DNA of 42,549 nt from Eubacteriales bacterium (lineage in GTDB: Bacteria; Bacillota; Clostridia; Lachnospirales; Lachnospiraceae), in assembly GCA_030524585.1 (NCBI GenBank), contig JAUNGJ010000023.1, positions 1 through 42,549 of the forward strand. Direction: 5' to 3'. This document shows, piece by piece, positions 16,753 to 25,292 of this stretch (the first letter of the stretch is position 1; each line of letters begins with the position of its first letter). The position numbers and the translations under genes were made by a program. Below the pieces are notes generated by a model. That model searched no databases. It had not been told where the DNA came from and worked only from the letters and a program-made list of their open reading frames with translations.

Positions 16753-17812
16753 TGGTCATCTCCTCCAGACACCGTTTTTCCTGTATCACCGTTCCTCCAT
16801 CATATGCCTTCAGGTATCGCTTTACCGCACGTTCACATACATTATCCACTCCGGTTACCTGTTCTACAAATTTGGAACTGCTGCTGATAGAACCAACCTC
16901 CTTCAGTTCTTCTGCCGAATATGTGATAAAAGGCAGATTACGTTCTTTACAGAGCTCCAGCAGCCCCGGCTCCTGAGCCTTAAGGTTAATGCTGACAACC
17001 GCCGCAATCTGCTCCCATCTAATGCTATGCTCTATTAAGGTCTCTGATATCCCTTTCATTAGCGTAGCTCTTTCTGTACCTTTTCTGCAGCCAATTCCCA
17101 CCACAATATTTTGTGGAAGAAGATACAGTACATTTTGTCCTTTTTTATCAGCGTTTTGCCCTATTCTGATTCCATATTCAAATTGCTCCAGCTCTTCATA
17201 ATTCCTGCACAGCCGCAGCTCTTCAAATTGCTGCAATCGCCCCGTCATATCACCAATCCAATTTTCACACTCTGTATCCACATAGATTCCAATATGCTTT
17301 CCTTCCAGTACTGCCGCGGAAATACATTTTGCAAGCTCCCGGTCCGTAATCACCAGATGATTCTCTCTGGCAAATACATCCACTGCAAATTTTTTCTGTA
17401 CATCCGTTGCTGTTGTAATAACTGGCAGTGCTCCTGTCCAATCAGCAATTTTTTCTGCAAGCTCTACACCTCCGCCTATATGTCCGGAAAGAAGAGGAAT
17501 CACATATTGCCCTCTCTCATCCATAGACAGTACCGCCGAATCCGTATACTTATCTTTCACCAATGGCGCAATCATACGAATCGCAATTCCAACGGCACCA
17601 ATAAAAAGAAAATCATTCTTCCCCCACTGGGAAGCAATCCATTCCCTGATATTTCCCGGCAAAGGCGTAAGCTTTTCCGCAAATCGCTCCGGCCCATATC
17701 CCTCACAAACGCATAAATCCAATTCTCTGCATAGTCGTTCGTTTAATCTGGTCCCTTCTTCTGTGAAGCTAATGATAATTAATCTTTTATTTGAATACAA
17801 AAATTTATCCAT
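16730..17812 (-). CDS. cbiG: Cobalt-precorrin-5A hydrolase CbiG
   Basis: CbiG opens the delta-lactone ring of cobalt-precorrin-5A and releases acetaldehyde, a step unique to the anaerobic route. It is about 360 residues. Marks are IIISFTEEGTRL, FLFIGAVGIAIRMIAPLVKDKYTDSAV-type text around residues 70-95, LLSGHIGGGVELA, TTATDVQKKFAVDVFA, and in the C-terminal half VVGIGCRKGT and the YSAEEL...FVEQVTGVDNV region. The ATG at 17812 is used here; an in-frame GTG seven codons upstream is the alternative. It is the first gene of the visible cobalamin cluster, divergent from sstT. Confidence 0.93.
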   Translation of the reverse strand: MDKFLYSNKRLIIISFTEEGTRLNERLCRELDLCVCEGYGPERFAEKLTPLPGNIREWIASQWGKNDFLFIGAVGIAIRMIAPLVKDKYTDSAVLSMDERGQYVIPLLSGHIGGGVELAEKIADWTGALPVITTATDVQKKFAVDVFARENHLVITDRELAKCISAAVLEGKHIGIYVDTECENWIGDMTGRLQQFEELRLCRNYEELEQFEYGIRIGQNADKKGQNVLYLLPQNIVVGIGCRKGTERATLMKGISETLIEHSIRWEQIAAVVSINLKAQEPGLLELCKERNLPFITYSAEELKEVGSISSSSKFVEQVTGVDNVCERAVKRYLKAYDGGTVIQEKRCLEEMTIAIGKWI

Positions 17813-17964
17813 ATGTACTACGCAGCCTCCCACAGTGTTTCTATCATCATATCACATTGTAGTATCTCCATGTGCATTTTTCTTGCCATTCACCGTCATT
17901 TTATGCAATAATAAGATGGTCTATGTAAATGGATTTTAAGTAAAAAGAGAGGAGAAGCGGATGT
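17813..17964. promoter_or_regulatory. Divergent intergenic region between cbiG and sstT
   Basis: These 152 bases must contain the promoters of both the minus-strand cobalamin cluster and plus-strand sstT. I do not see a B12 box or the conserved core of a cobalamin riboswitch, and the space is too short for a full one plus expression platform. On the minus strand TACAAT and TATGAT are candidate -10 elements, but no good -35 is paired with them. Confidence 0.35.
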
Positions 17965-19221
17965 ATGATCCGCAAAAGAACTATGAAAAATACAATTCAA
18001 AAATGGAATAGCATCAGTCTGGTGAAACGAATCATCTGCGGATTGGTGCTGGGATTAATTCTTGGCCTTACAGTTCCACAGGCCACACCAATCTCAATGC
18101 TTGGAGATTTATTTGTAGGCGCCCTGAAAGCAGTTGCTCCGGTGCTGGTGTTCTTCCTTGTCATGAGCGCTCTCTGTCAGCAGGGCGCCGGTCAGAGAAC
18201 CAACATGAAAACGGTAATTGTCCTGTATCTTCTTGGAACTTTTCTGGCAGGCTGCGTAGCCGTTATTGCCAGCTTTCTGTTCCCGATAAGCCTGTCACTT
18301 ACTGAGGGTGTAGAGGATATGACTGCACCGGGCGGTGTAGGAGAGGTTCTTACAAATCTGCTGATGAATATCGTGTCAAATCCGGTAAGCTCTCTTGCAA
18401 ATGCCAACTATATCGGCATTCTTGCATGGGCTGTTATTTTTGGGATTGCCCTAAAAAAGGCAAACGAAGGAACCAAACAGGCCCTATCAAATATCGCTGA
18501 TGCCGTATCCCTGGCCGTGCGCTGGATTATAAGCTGCGCACCATTCGGTATTATGGGCCTGATGTTTACGACAATTTCTCAGCAGGGATTAGGCGTTCTG
18601 GCTTCCTATGGAAGACTGCTTCTGGTACTGGTAGGAAGTATGGTATTTGTAGCGCTAATCGTAAATCCGCTAATTTCTTACGTATGTATGCGCAGAAATC
18701 CATATCCACTGGTATTTCGCTGTTTAAAGGAAAGTGGAATCACTGCGTTCTTTACCAGAAGCTCTGCAGCAAATATTCCTGTAAATATGGAACTGTGTGA
18801 GAATCTCGGATTGGATGAAGATACCTATTCCATTTCAATCCCACTGGGAGCAACCATCAATATGGCCGGGGCTGCTATCACAATTTCCGTACTGACTCTG
18901 GCTGCAACCAACACCCTGGGAATCTCCGTAGATATCCCGACAGCAATCATTCTCTGCGTACTGTCGGCGGCAAGCGCCTGTGGCGCGTCCGGAGTTGCCG
19001 GAGGATCACTCCTCTTAATTCCGCTTGCCTGCAGCCTGTTCGGTATTTCCAATGATGTTGCGATGCAGGTTGTCGGCGTAGGATTTATTGTCGGTGTTAT
19101 TCAGGATTCCTGCGAAACCGCACTGAATTCCTCGACCGACGCACTGTTTACGGCAATTGCCGAATACAGAGACAGAAGGTTACACCCAGAACGTTATCAA
19201 GACAGCGAACACAGTAAATAG
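17965..19221 (+). CDS. sstT: SstT-type serine/threonine:Na+ symporter (DAACS family)
   Basis: A 418-residue integral membrane symporter of the dicarboxylate/amino acid:cation family, which imports serine and threonine with sodium. Several transmembrane segments begin with [12 protein letters not shown]. Typical SstT motifs are [33 protein letters not shown] (the serine-rich hairpin), [14 protein letters not shown] and [16 protein letters not shown] near the end. GGAG lies ten bases before the ATG at 17965. A second ATG four bases earlier, in another frame, opens a 16-codon reading frame that overlaps this start. A bidirectional terminator follows. Confidence 0.92.
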   Translation: MIRKRTMKNTIQKWNSISLVKRIICGLVLGLILGLTVPQATPISMLGDLFVGALKAVAPVLVFFLVMSALCQQGAGQRTNMKTVIVLYLLGTFLAGCVAVIASFLFPISLSLTEGVEDMTAPGGVGEVLTNLLMNIVSNPVSSLANANYIGILAWAVIFGIALKKANEGTKQALSNIADAVSLAVRWIISCAPFGIMGLMFTTISQQGLGVLASYGRLLLVLVGSMVFVALIVNPLISYVCMRRNPYPLVFRCLKESGITAFFTRSSAANIPVNMELCENLGLDEDTYSISIPLGATINMAGAAITISVLTLAATNTLGISVDIPTAIILCVLSAASACGASGVAGGSLLLIPLACSLFGISNDVAMQVVGVGFIVGVIQDSCETALNSSTDALFTAIAEYRDRRLHPERYQDSEHSK

Positions 19222-19270
19222 AATTTCCATTTATGCAGAAAGTCTTATCACCCTGCATACTAAGACATAT

Positions 19271-19305
19271 AAAACCGCCGGAACACAGACAATTCCGGCG
19301 GTTTT
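19271..19305. terminator. Bidirectional rho-independent terminator
   Basis: AAAACCGCCGGAA at 19271-19283 pairs perfectly with 19293-19305, giving a 13-bp stem with a 9-base loop and T-runs on both strands. It lies between the convergent sstT (plus) and the cytidylate-kinase-like gene (minus) and can serve both. Confidence 0.92.
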
Positions 19306-19318
19306 TAACTGCAGACAT

Positions 19319-19930
19319 CTACTGGGACAGATTTTCCATCTCCTCATATACTGATTTTATCATTTTAATAATCTGTACTACCGTAAAACGACTGCTGTCA
19401 ATACACAGATCATAAGCGCTCATATCAAGCCATTTCTCATCGGTAAAATATTCATAATAGGTACGTCTTTCTTTATCCATTTTCTTAACAATAGAAATCG
19501 CATCCTTCTCCTGCACATCCATCCGCTCAGCAGCTATTTTTACCCGATAGTCAAAGGGAGCATGAATAAAAACCTTCAGACACTTTCCTTCCAGTACCTG
19601 TCCGGCACAGCGGCCAATAATCACACAGTCTTCCTGTTCGGCAATCGACTTTATAATTTCACTTTCCGCCTGGAACAGGACATCATTCATTGGGTAAAAA
19701 CGGTACTGCGGTGCCATTTGTGCCGGTTCATCCACCGGATAACGCCACATACTGGCTCTTTTCTCATCTACCTTCAATAACTCTTCGTAGGGAAGCCCTT
19801 CCTTATCGCTGGCGATCCGGATCAGCTCCTTGTCATAGCAGGGAATCCCCAGTTCCTCAGATAAAGCTCTTCCGATTTTTCTTCCGTTACTTCCGTACAT
19901 TCGATTTATCGTAATCACCCGTTTTGCCAT
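19319..19930 (-). CDS. Cytidylate kinase-like family protein
   Basis: A 203-residue P-loop protein of the cytidylate-kinase-like family, distinct from true Cmk. The N-terminal ITINRMYGSNGRKIGRALSEELGIPCYD carries the family's variant nucleotide loop, where GSNG replaces the usual GSGG. VIIGRCAGQVL and the VFIHAPFDYRVK region are also typical, and the C-terminus has the expected Arg-containing lid (KKMDKERRTYY). Its real substrate is unknown. AAAGGAG precedes the ATG. It is convergent with sstT and shares its terminator. Confidence 0.85.
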   Translation of the reverse strand: MAKRVITINRMYGSNGRKIGRALSEELGIPCYDKELIRIASDKEGLPYEELLKVDEKRASMWRYPVDEPAQMAPQYRFYPMNDVLFQAESEIIKSIAEQEDCVIIGRCAGQVLEGKCLKVFIHAPFDYRVKIAAERMDVQEKDAISIVKKMDKERRTYYEYFTDEKWLDMSAYDLCIDSSRFTVVQIIKMIKSVYEEMENLSQ

Positions 19931-20041
19931 AATATCAAGCTCCTTTCCGATATATGTTTGTCTATATTCATTATAGCAAAATATTCAGAATATTTCCATC
20001 TTCTCATTTAGAAAAACTGATAATTTAAGATAAAGAAAGAA

Positions 20042-20076
20042 AAGGAGCCTGACCTCTCAATTGCATCCTGCTCCTT
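20042..20076 (-). terminator. Terminator after the activase gene
   Basis: AAGGAGC (20042-20048) pairs with GCTCCTT (20070-20076). On the minus strand the stem is followed by TTTCTTTCTTT. It lies 8 bases beyond the stop of the activase gene and ends the iron-sulfur module. Confidence 0.75.
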
Positions 20077-20083
20077 CAAATGA

Positions 20084-20854
20084 CTATCTTCTTCTCTTTG
20101 ATTTTTCTTCTGCCAGCAGCGCTGCCCCTATCGCTCCGGCATATCTGCCGTTCTCTGTGGGCTCCACTCTCTTTCCTAGCTTCTGAGACAAAATATCCGT
20201 AAAATAGGTACTGCTGCTGATTCCTCCGGTCAGAATCACTTTATCCGTTATATTCTTTCTTCCGGCTAACTGCGCTACCTTGGCCGCAACAGAATCCACC
20301 ACACCTGCAGCAATATCTTCCCGCTTCTTGCCCTCTCCGATATAATTGATAACCTCTGACTCAGCAAATACCGTACAGAGAGAACTGATCGAGAGTACTT
20401 CCCCGCTTCTTGCCATATCAAACAGCTCCTGCAGAGTCACACCCAGACGATTCGCCATAATCTCAAGGAATTTTCCGGTTCCGGCAGAGCATTTATCATT
20501 CATCAGGAAGTCCTGTACCATTCCTCCGGCAACCAGAATCACTTTTGTATCCTGTCCTCCCACATCAATGATGGTGCAGTCATCCCCGGCCATCTCTCTT
20601 CCGCCTCTTGCATGACAGGTAATCTCTGTGATCACATAATCTGCAAAATCTACTGCAATTCTTCCATAACCAGTGGCAACCACTTTTACCTCATCCGATG
20701 TAACATCTATGCCTTCCTCCAACAATCTGTCCTTGATCGTTATGGTCGTCTCTTTGCTGCTCCAGCCCGTGGGCAGTACAAACATAAGCTCCTTATCACC
20801 TCTTACAGCTGTCTTAGAAGCTGTAGAGCCAATATCTATTCCTACGTAATACAT
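20084..20854 (-). CDS. Acyl-CoA dehydratase activase / double-cubane protein reductase (BadF/HgdC family)
   Basis: An ATP-driven one-electron donor of the ASKHA fold. These dimers hold a [4Fe-4S] cluster with two cysteines per subunit and inject a low-potential electron into dehydratases or double-cubane proteins. The 256 residues include the phosphate loop GIDIGSTASKTAV (4-16), DVGGQDTK near 97-104, and C122 (DKCSAGTGKFLE) and C160 (SLCTVFAESEVI), matching the cluster ligands of HgdC-type activases. It closes the desulfurase, double-cubane, DUF3343 series and is followed by a terminator. With only one large subunit gene upstream, the double-cubane reductase role is more likely than a dehydratase activase. 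Confidence 0.9.
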   Translation of the reverse strand: MYYVGIDIGSTASKTAVRGDKELMFVLPTGWSSKETTITIKDRLLEEGIDVTSDEVKVVATGYGRIAVDFADYVITEITCHARGGREMAGDDCTIIDVGGQDTKVILVAGGMVQDFLMNDKCSAGTGKFLEIMANRLGVTLQELFDMARSGEVLSISSLCTVFAESEVINYIGEGKKREDIAAGVVDSVAAKVAQLAGRKNITDKVILTGGISSSTYFTDILSQKLGKRVEPTENGRYAGAIGAALLAEEKSKRRR

Positions 20855-20931
20855 CGTTTCTTTTTTCTCCCTTTTTATCTATTCCTGCGCCAATCATAAG
20901 CTGCTTTCTATCCTGGGCTCATCATGATACC

Positions 20932-21192
20932 CTAGCAGTATCGGTCTCTGTGTGGATTAAAGTCCTTCTCCACTTCTGCAATTTTTAAAATCTCGATATC
21001 TTTTTGATCTGCAATGTCCTGAATCTTTTCCAGATCCTCTTTTTCCACCATCAATGACACGCCGCAGCATTTACTCGCACTTCTGGGGGTAGGAGCAATC
21101 GCTGCCCGAACCCCCAGCTTTTTTAACTCTCGATATAACCGCATTGCGTTATCATGATTAGGAAATAAAACATAATGCTGAATATCCGGCAT
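20932..21192 (-). CDS. DUF3343 small protein, putative S/Se carrier
   Basis: An 86-residue protein matching the DUF3343 family by its text LFPNHDNAMRLYRELK and the central SKCCGVSLMV with adjacent cysteines. Relatives are annotated as putative sulfur or selenium carriers because they often sit near selenium genes and cysteine desulfurases. The role here is inferred from the neighbours: it lies between the double-cubane protein and its activase, with a NifS-type desulfurase upstream. A GTGGGGA site precedes the ATG. Confidence 0.82.
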   Translation of the reverse strand: MPDIQHYVLFPNHDNAMRLYRELKKLGVRAAIAPTPRSASKCCGVSLMVEKEDLEKIQDIADQKDIEILKIAEVEKDFNPHRDRYC

Positions 21193-21257
21193 CGTCTTTT
21201 CCCCACCTGATTACTATATACCTTATCAAACACTAACAGTTCACGAAATATGCTGTC

Positions 21258-22532
21258 TTAGTTGTTCAGCATCTCCACAAATGCACTGACTCTGGTGCGA
21301 AGCTGCTGTGCATCACTGTCTGTATAATCCGTTTCAATTCCAAGTACCGGGATTCCTGCTTCATTCAATGCACGCTCTACGAAATATCCCTCTGTGTCAT
21401 ACAGATTACAGAACTTCAGGTTCACATCAATAATACCATCAACCTTATATTCCTTCGCCAGACGGAGTATATCATCAATCCTTGCATGGTTCGGTGTAAA
21501 GCATGCACAGTTAATTCCCATGTAGCGCTCTGCCAGTGCGTCAATCTGTTCTTCAACCGTTTCTCCTGACTCATCTACATATCTCTCAAAGTAACGTGTT
21601 CCGGTACACATTTCTTCACAGACAACCACTGCTCCGCTGGTCTCAACAATATTATGAAGCTTCCAGTTCGGAATAGCAAGTGGTGTTCCAGTCAGCATAA
21701 TTCTCTTAGTTCCTGCCGGCACTACGCTGACACCATCCTTAACTCTCTGCTCCAACTCGTCACACAGCTTATTGGTCATCTGTGCAAATCTTGCAGGATC
21801 ATCATAGAAAGCAATCTGGGAGATTACCAAAGCATCTGTACCGCTGATCGGCACATTCTCACTCTTCCGGCACTCATACAGTCTTGCCAGAGCTTTTCTC
21901 TTATTATTGATCAGCTTAATACTCTCTGCCAGCTTCTCTGCCGTCACCTTATTGCCGGTAAATTCTTCCACGACTTCCTTCAGAGTCACAATCTCTTCTG
22001 CCCATGCCTTTACATCTTTTGCACGCTTCATCTGCGGAAGATCCATAACATGAACCGGGACATCCTCAGAAAGAATCTCCCATGCTTTCTTCTTGCCATC
22101 ACAGGTAGTCTCTCCTATGTACATATCCGCAATCCTGAAGAATGGGCAGGTACGATCCAGCCTTGCTCCCACAGAAGCCTTGATCAGAGGACAGGTATTG
22201 GTCGGAAGGACCTTCTCTCCTCCCGGAACCCAGAACTGTGAGCCTCCGCAAAGTCCGGTCGCAATTGCATCTGCTGCAAAGATGATCTCATCCGGTACAT
22301 AGACACAGAAGGTTCCAAATACCTTTCCGCCTTTCTCCTGATGTGCGATCAGCTCTGAAGGACGGATACCGTGAATATCTGCAACTACCATATCATAATA
22401 GTCCATGCCATCCGGACGGTTCTCCTGTGATAAAAACACGTCTCCCACTGCCTGTGGAAGCACCTCGCACAGTTGATCATGCAGCTCCAGATTCATCCCC
22501 AGTTCTTCCCACATTTTACGATTATCAGCCAT
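21258..22532 (-). CDS. Double-cubane cluster protein (2-hydroxyacyl-CoA dehydratase subunit family)
   Basis: A 424-residue protein of the HgdB/FldC-like superfamily. Cysteine-containing segments are FGTFCVYVPDEII, NTCPLIKASVG, RTCPFFRIADM, GETTCDGKKKAW, EEMCTGTRYF and FCNLYD. GETTCDGKKK and the solitary subunit, with no partner gene of the same family alongside, match the double-cubane cluster proteins rather than two-subunit acyl-CoA dehydratases. The characterised Carboxydothermus member holds an [8Fe-9S] cluster and, with its activase, reduces small substrates such as acetylene and hydrazine. The physiological substrate is unknown. AAGGAGG precedes the ATG, and a dyad at 22575-22589 lies in its promoter region. 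Confidence 0.85.
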   Translation of the reverse strand: MADNRKMWEELGMNLELHDQLCEVLPQAVGDVFLSQENRPDGMDYYDMVVADIHGIRPSELIAHQEKGGKVFGTFCVYVPDEIIFAADAIATGLCGGSQFWVPGGEKVLPTNTCPLIKASVGARLDRTCPFFRIADMYIGETTCDGKKKAWEILSEDVPVHVMDLPQMKRAKDVKAWAEEIVTLKEVVEEFTGNKVTAEKLAESIKLINNKRKALARLYECRKSENVPISGTDALVISQIAFYDDPARFAQMTNKLCDELEQRVKDGVSVVPAGTKRIMLTGTPLAIPNWKLHNIVETSGAVVVCEEMCTGTRYFERYVDESGETVEEQIDALAERYMGINCACFTPNHARIDDILRLAKEYKVDGIIDVNLKFCNLYDTEGYFVERALNEAGIPVLGIETDYTDSDAQQLRTRVSAFVEMLNN

Positions 22533-22574
22533 ATCTAATTTCCTCCTTTTTCGATATATTTTCCCGATAAATCA

Positions 22575-22589
22575 TTACCATAATGGTAA
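22575..22589. promoter_or_regulatory. Perfect dyad, putative operator upstream of the double-cubane gene
   Basis: TTACCAT-A-ATGGTAA, two 7-base arms around one base, lies 43 bases before the ATG at 22532. Read on the minus strand, TTGAAA, a 17-base spacer and CATTAT form a plausible sigma-A promoter whose -10 falls inside the dyad, as expected for a repressor site. The binding protein is not identified. Confidence 0.55.
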
Positions 22590-22642
22590 CATTTTTATCA
22601 CTTTTCAACAATCAAATTGGAGGTTTTTCCTATATGTCTCAT

Positions 22643-23794
22643 CTATGTATAACGTAATTTATAGATGCTGTCTATGCATCTGTCAATCTCTTCTTCTGTG
22701 TTTACGGCACTAAATGCAAATCTCACTGTTCCTCTCGGAAATGTCCCCAGCGATTGGTGTGCAAGCGGCGCACAGTGAAGTCCGACTCTGGTCATAATTC
22801 CGGCACGCTGCTCTAATTCAAAAGCGGCAACCGCATTATCTGCCTCTTGAAAATCCAGCGAAATTACAGCCACTCTGTTTTCACAGGTCGGATTTCCCAC
22901 GATGCGCACTTTGGGGATCTCCTGTACCTTTCTAAGGAAATATTCCGTAAGCTCCATCTTCCGTCTGTGAATCTTCTGGATTCCCGTCTCTTCCAGATAA
23001 TTTAACGCTGCATGAAGTCCTATGATTCCCGGAAGATTCATAGTTCCGCTCTCATATTTGTCCGGAAGATTCTCCGGCATAAGAAGTGAGTCCGATTGAC
23101 TCCCGGTGCCTCCTGCAATTAATGGCGTCATCTGTTTATCCAATCTCTCCGATATCAGAAATCCTCCGATTCCCTGCGGTCCTAAAAGTCCCTTATGCCC
23201 TGTAAATGCCAGAAAATCAATCCCGCATTTCTCCACATCAATATCCAGAGTTCCCGCGGTCTGAGCTGAATCCACTCCGAATATCAGATTATGTTTCTTA
23301 CAGATATGCCCGATTGTTTCAATTGGCAGTACGGTTCCGCACACATTGGATGCATGAGTGATCAGCACTGCTTTAGTACGCTCATTAATACAGGCTTCCA
23401 GATCAGACACATCCAGATTGCCAGCTCTGTCTACCGGTGCAATATCATAAGAAACGCCCTGCCTTATCATCTGCTCAAGAGGACGCATCACCGCGTTATG
23501 TTCCAGACCGGATACAACAATGTGATCTCCCGCTCTCAGGAATCCTTTCAGAAAATAATTCAGGGAATAGGTTACACTCGGTGTAAACACTACTCCCCTG
23601 GAATTCCTGGCATGAAAAAGCTGCGCCAGCTGTTCTCTGGTATCCAGCACGACGCCCTCAATCTCATATGCGCCCTCGTAATTGCCGCGATTAATATTAA
23701 ACGCGCCATTCTCAAGCAGCTCTGCCATGGCCATAGACACTCCCGGTGCCTTTGGCCATGATGTACTGCCATTGTCAAAATAAATCTTATCCAT
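22643..23794 (-). CDS. Class V aminotransferase / cysteine desulfurase family protein (NifS/IscS-like)
   Basis: A 383-residue PLP enzyme that most likely removes sulfur (or selenium) from cysteine (or selenocysteine). IYFDNGSTSWPKAP at the start matches the subgroup often found beside DUF3343 and selenium genes. D175 (GVDSAQTAG) and the PLP lysine K201 (TGHKGLLGPQG) are in place, and the mobile-loop cysteine C341 in RVGLHCAPLAHQ could carry the persulfide. The start at 23794 lies one base after the glyS stop, so it is probably translationally coupled. It is followed, after 110 bases with a likely promoter, by the double-cubane gene. Confidence 0.88.
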   Translation of the reverse strand: MDKIYFDNGSTSWPKAPGVSMAMAELLENGAFNINRGNYEGAYEIEGVVLDTREQLAQLFHARNSRGVVFTPSVTYSLNYFLKGFLRAGDHIVVSGLEHNAVMRPLEQMIRQGVSYDIAPVDRAGNLDVSDLEACINERTKAVLITHASNVCGTVLPIETIGHICKKHNLIFGVDSAQTAGTLDIDVEKCGIDFLAFTGHKGLLGPQGIGGFLISERLDKQMTPLIAGGTGSQSDSLLMPENLPDKYESGTMNLPGIIGLHAALNYLEETGIQKIHRRKMELTEYFLRKVQEIPKVRIVGNPTCENRVAVISLDFQEADNAVAAFELEQRAGIMTRVGLHCAPLAHQSLGTFPRGTVRFAFSAVNTEEEIDRCIDSIYKLRYT

Positions 23795-23795
23795 C

Positions 23796-25196
23796 TTACC
23801 ACTCAAACTTCTTCTCAAAGTATGCATTCAGATCTTCAATCTTAACCCGCTCCTGCTCCATGGTGTCTCTGTCACGAACGGTTACTGCTCCATCTTCCTC
23901 TGAGTCAAAATCATAAGTCACACAGAACGGTGTGCCGATCTCGTCCTGACGGCGGTAACGCTTACCGATATTGCCGCGTTCATCATACTCACAGTTATAT
24001 TTCTTAGCAAGCTGTGCATAAACCTTCTGCGCTCCCTCACTAAGCTTCTTGGAAAGTGGAAGAACACCAATCTTAACCGGTGCAAGTGCCGGATGGAAAT
24101 GAAGCACGGTTCTCATATCCGGCTTCTCCTCCGTTCCAATATTCTCCTCATCATATGCGCTGCATAGGAAAGCCAGCACCATACGGTCCGCTCCCAGTGA
24201 CGGCTCGATAACATACGGAACGTACTTTGTCTTCTTCTCGTCGTCAAAATAAGTAAGATCCTGCTTGGATACCTCTATATGCTGGGACAGATCGTAGTCG
24301 GTACGGTCTGCAATACCCCACAGCTCGCCCCATCCGAATGGGAACAGGAACTCGATATCCGTCGTAGCCTTGCTGTAGAAAGACAGTTCCTCCTTATCAT
24401 GGTCACGATAGCGAACCTCATCCTCTTTCAGGCCAAGTCTGCTCAGCCAATCCAGACAGAACTTCTTCCAGTAGGCAAACCACTCAAGGTCCGTATCCGG
24501 CTCACAGAAGAACTCCATCTCCATCTGCTCAAACTCTCTGGTACGGAAAGTAAAGTTACCCGGTGTGATCTCATTTCGGAAAGACTTACCAATCTGGCAG
24601 ATACCAAATGGAATCTTCTTTCTGGATGTACGCTGTACATTCTTAAAGTTTACGAAGATACCCTGTGCAGTCTCCGGGCGAAGATATACAACGTTCTTTG
24701 CATCCTCGGTTACTCCCTGAAAAGTCTTGAACATCAGATTAAATTCACGAATCTCTGTAAAATTATGCTTGCCGCAGGTCGGACAGGGAATCTCATGCTC
24801 CGCAATAAAATCCTGCATCTTCTCATGACTCCATCCGTCAATGCTGTCACCAATATCAAGTCCATGCTCATGTGCATAGTCCTCAATCAGCTTATCTGCA
24901 CGGAAACGCTCATGACATTCCTTACAATCCATCAAAGGATCACTGAAGCCGCCCAGATGTCCACTGGCAATCCATGTCTGCGGATTCATCAGAATCGCGC
25001 AGTCCACGCCTACATTATAAGGTGATTCCTGAACAAACTTCTGCCACCAGGCTTTCTTTACATTGTTCTTGAGCTCAACGCCCAGATTACCGTAATCCCA
25101 TGTATTGGCAAGACCGCCGTAAATCTCAGAACCCGGATATACGAATCCTCTTGACTTTGCCAGCGCTACAATCTTATCCATTGTCTTTTCTACCAT
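23796..25196 (-). CDS. glyS: Glycyl-tRNA synthetase, single-chain type
   Basis: Charges tRNA-Gly. It is about 466 residues, the eukaryote/archaea-like homodimeric form common in Firmicutes rather than the two-gene GlyQ/GlyS form. Class II motifs are present: [17 protein letters not shown] and [18 protein letters not shown] (motif 2), and [14 protein letters not shown] (motif 3). [14 protein letters not shown] opens the protein, and a short zinc-type CPTCGKHNF segment sits in the insertion. The ATG at 25196 follows AGAGGAT; an in-frame GTG is immediately upstream. No T-box leader fits in the 90-base gap before it. Confidence 0.95.
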   Translation of the reverse strand: MVEKTMDKIVALAKSRGFVYPGSEIYGGLANTWDYGNLGVELKNNVKKAWWQKFVQESPYNVGVDCAILMNPQTWIASGHLGGFSDPLMDCKECHERFRADKLIEDYAHEHGLDIGDSIDGWSHEKMQDFIAEHEIPCPTCGKHNFTEIREFNLMFKTFQGVTEDAKNVVYLRPETAQGIFVNFKNVQRTSRKKIPFGICQIGKSFRNEITPGNFTFRTREFEQMEMEFFCEPDTDLEWFAYWKKFCLDWLSRLGLKEDEVRYRDHDKEELSFYSKATTDIEFLFPFGWGELWGIADRTDYDLSQHIEVSKQDLTYFDDEKKTKYVPYVIEPSLGADRMVLAFLCSAYDEENIGTEEKPDMRTVLHFHPALAPVKIGVLPLSKKLSEGAQKVYAQLAKKYNCEYDERGNIGKRYRRQDEIGTPFCVTYDFDSEEDGAVTVRDRDTMEQERVKIEDLNAYFEKKFEW

Positions 25197-25269
25197 CACT
25201 TTATCCTCTTTCTTTTATTTTATATATTCATAACTGCTCATAACAGTTACATATCCTAAGATAGTGTAC

Positions 25270-25292
25270 CTTGAAAAGCAATATTTTTCAAG
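25270..25292 (-). other. Hairpin over the recO stop codon
   Basis: CTTGAAAA (25270-25277) pairs with TTTTCAAG (25285-25292), 7-base loop, overlapping the recO stop at 25288. No T-run follows, so it is probably not a full terminator; it may stabilise or process the recO-glyS message. Confidence 0.35.

Noticed and set aside
17813-17964. A cobalamin riboswitch suggested by CACTGTGGGAGGC before cbiG
   Set aside because: The resemblance is limited to a few bases; no B12 box or other conserved blocks are present and the gap is too short.
21258-22532. A 2-hydroxyacyl-CoA dehydratase (fermentation enzyme)
   Set aside because: Those enzymes need two related subunits and usually a CoA-transferase nearby; only one is present, so a double-cubane protein fits better.
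25197-25287. A T-box leader before glycyl-tRNA synthetase
   Set aside because: The gap is only about 90 bases and lacks the T-box sequence.
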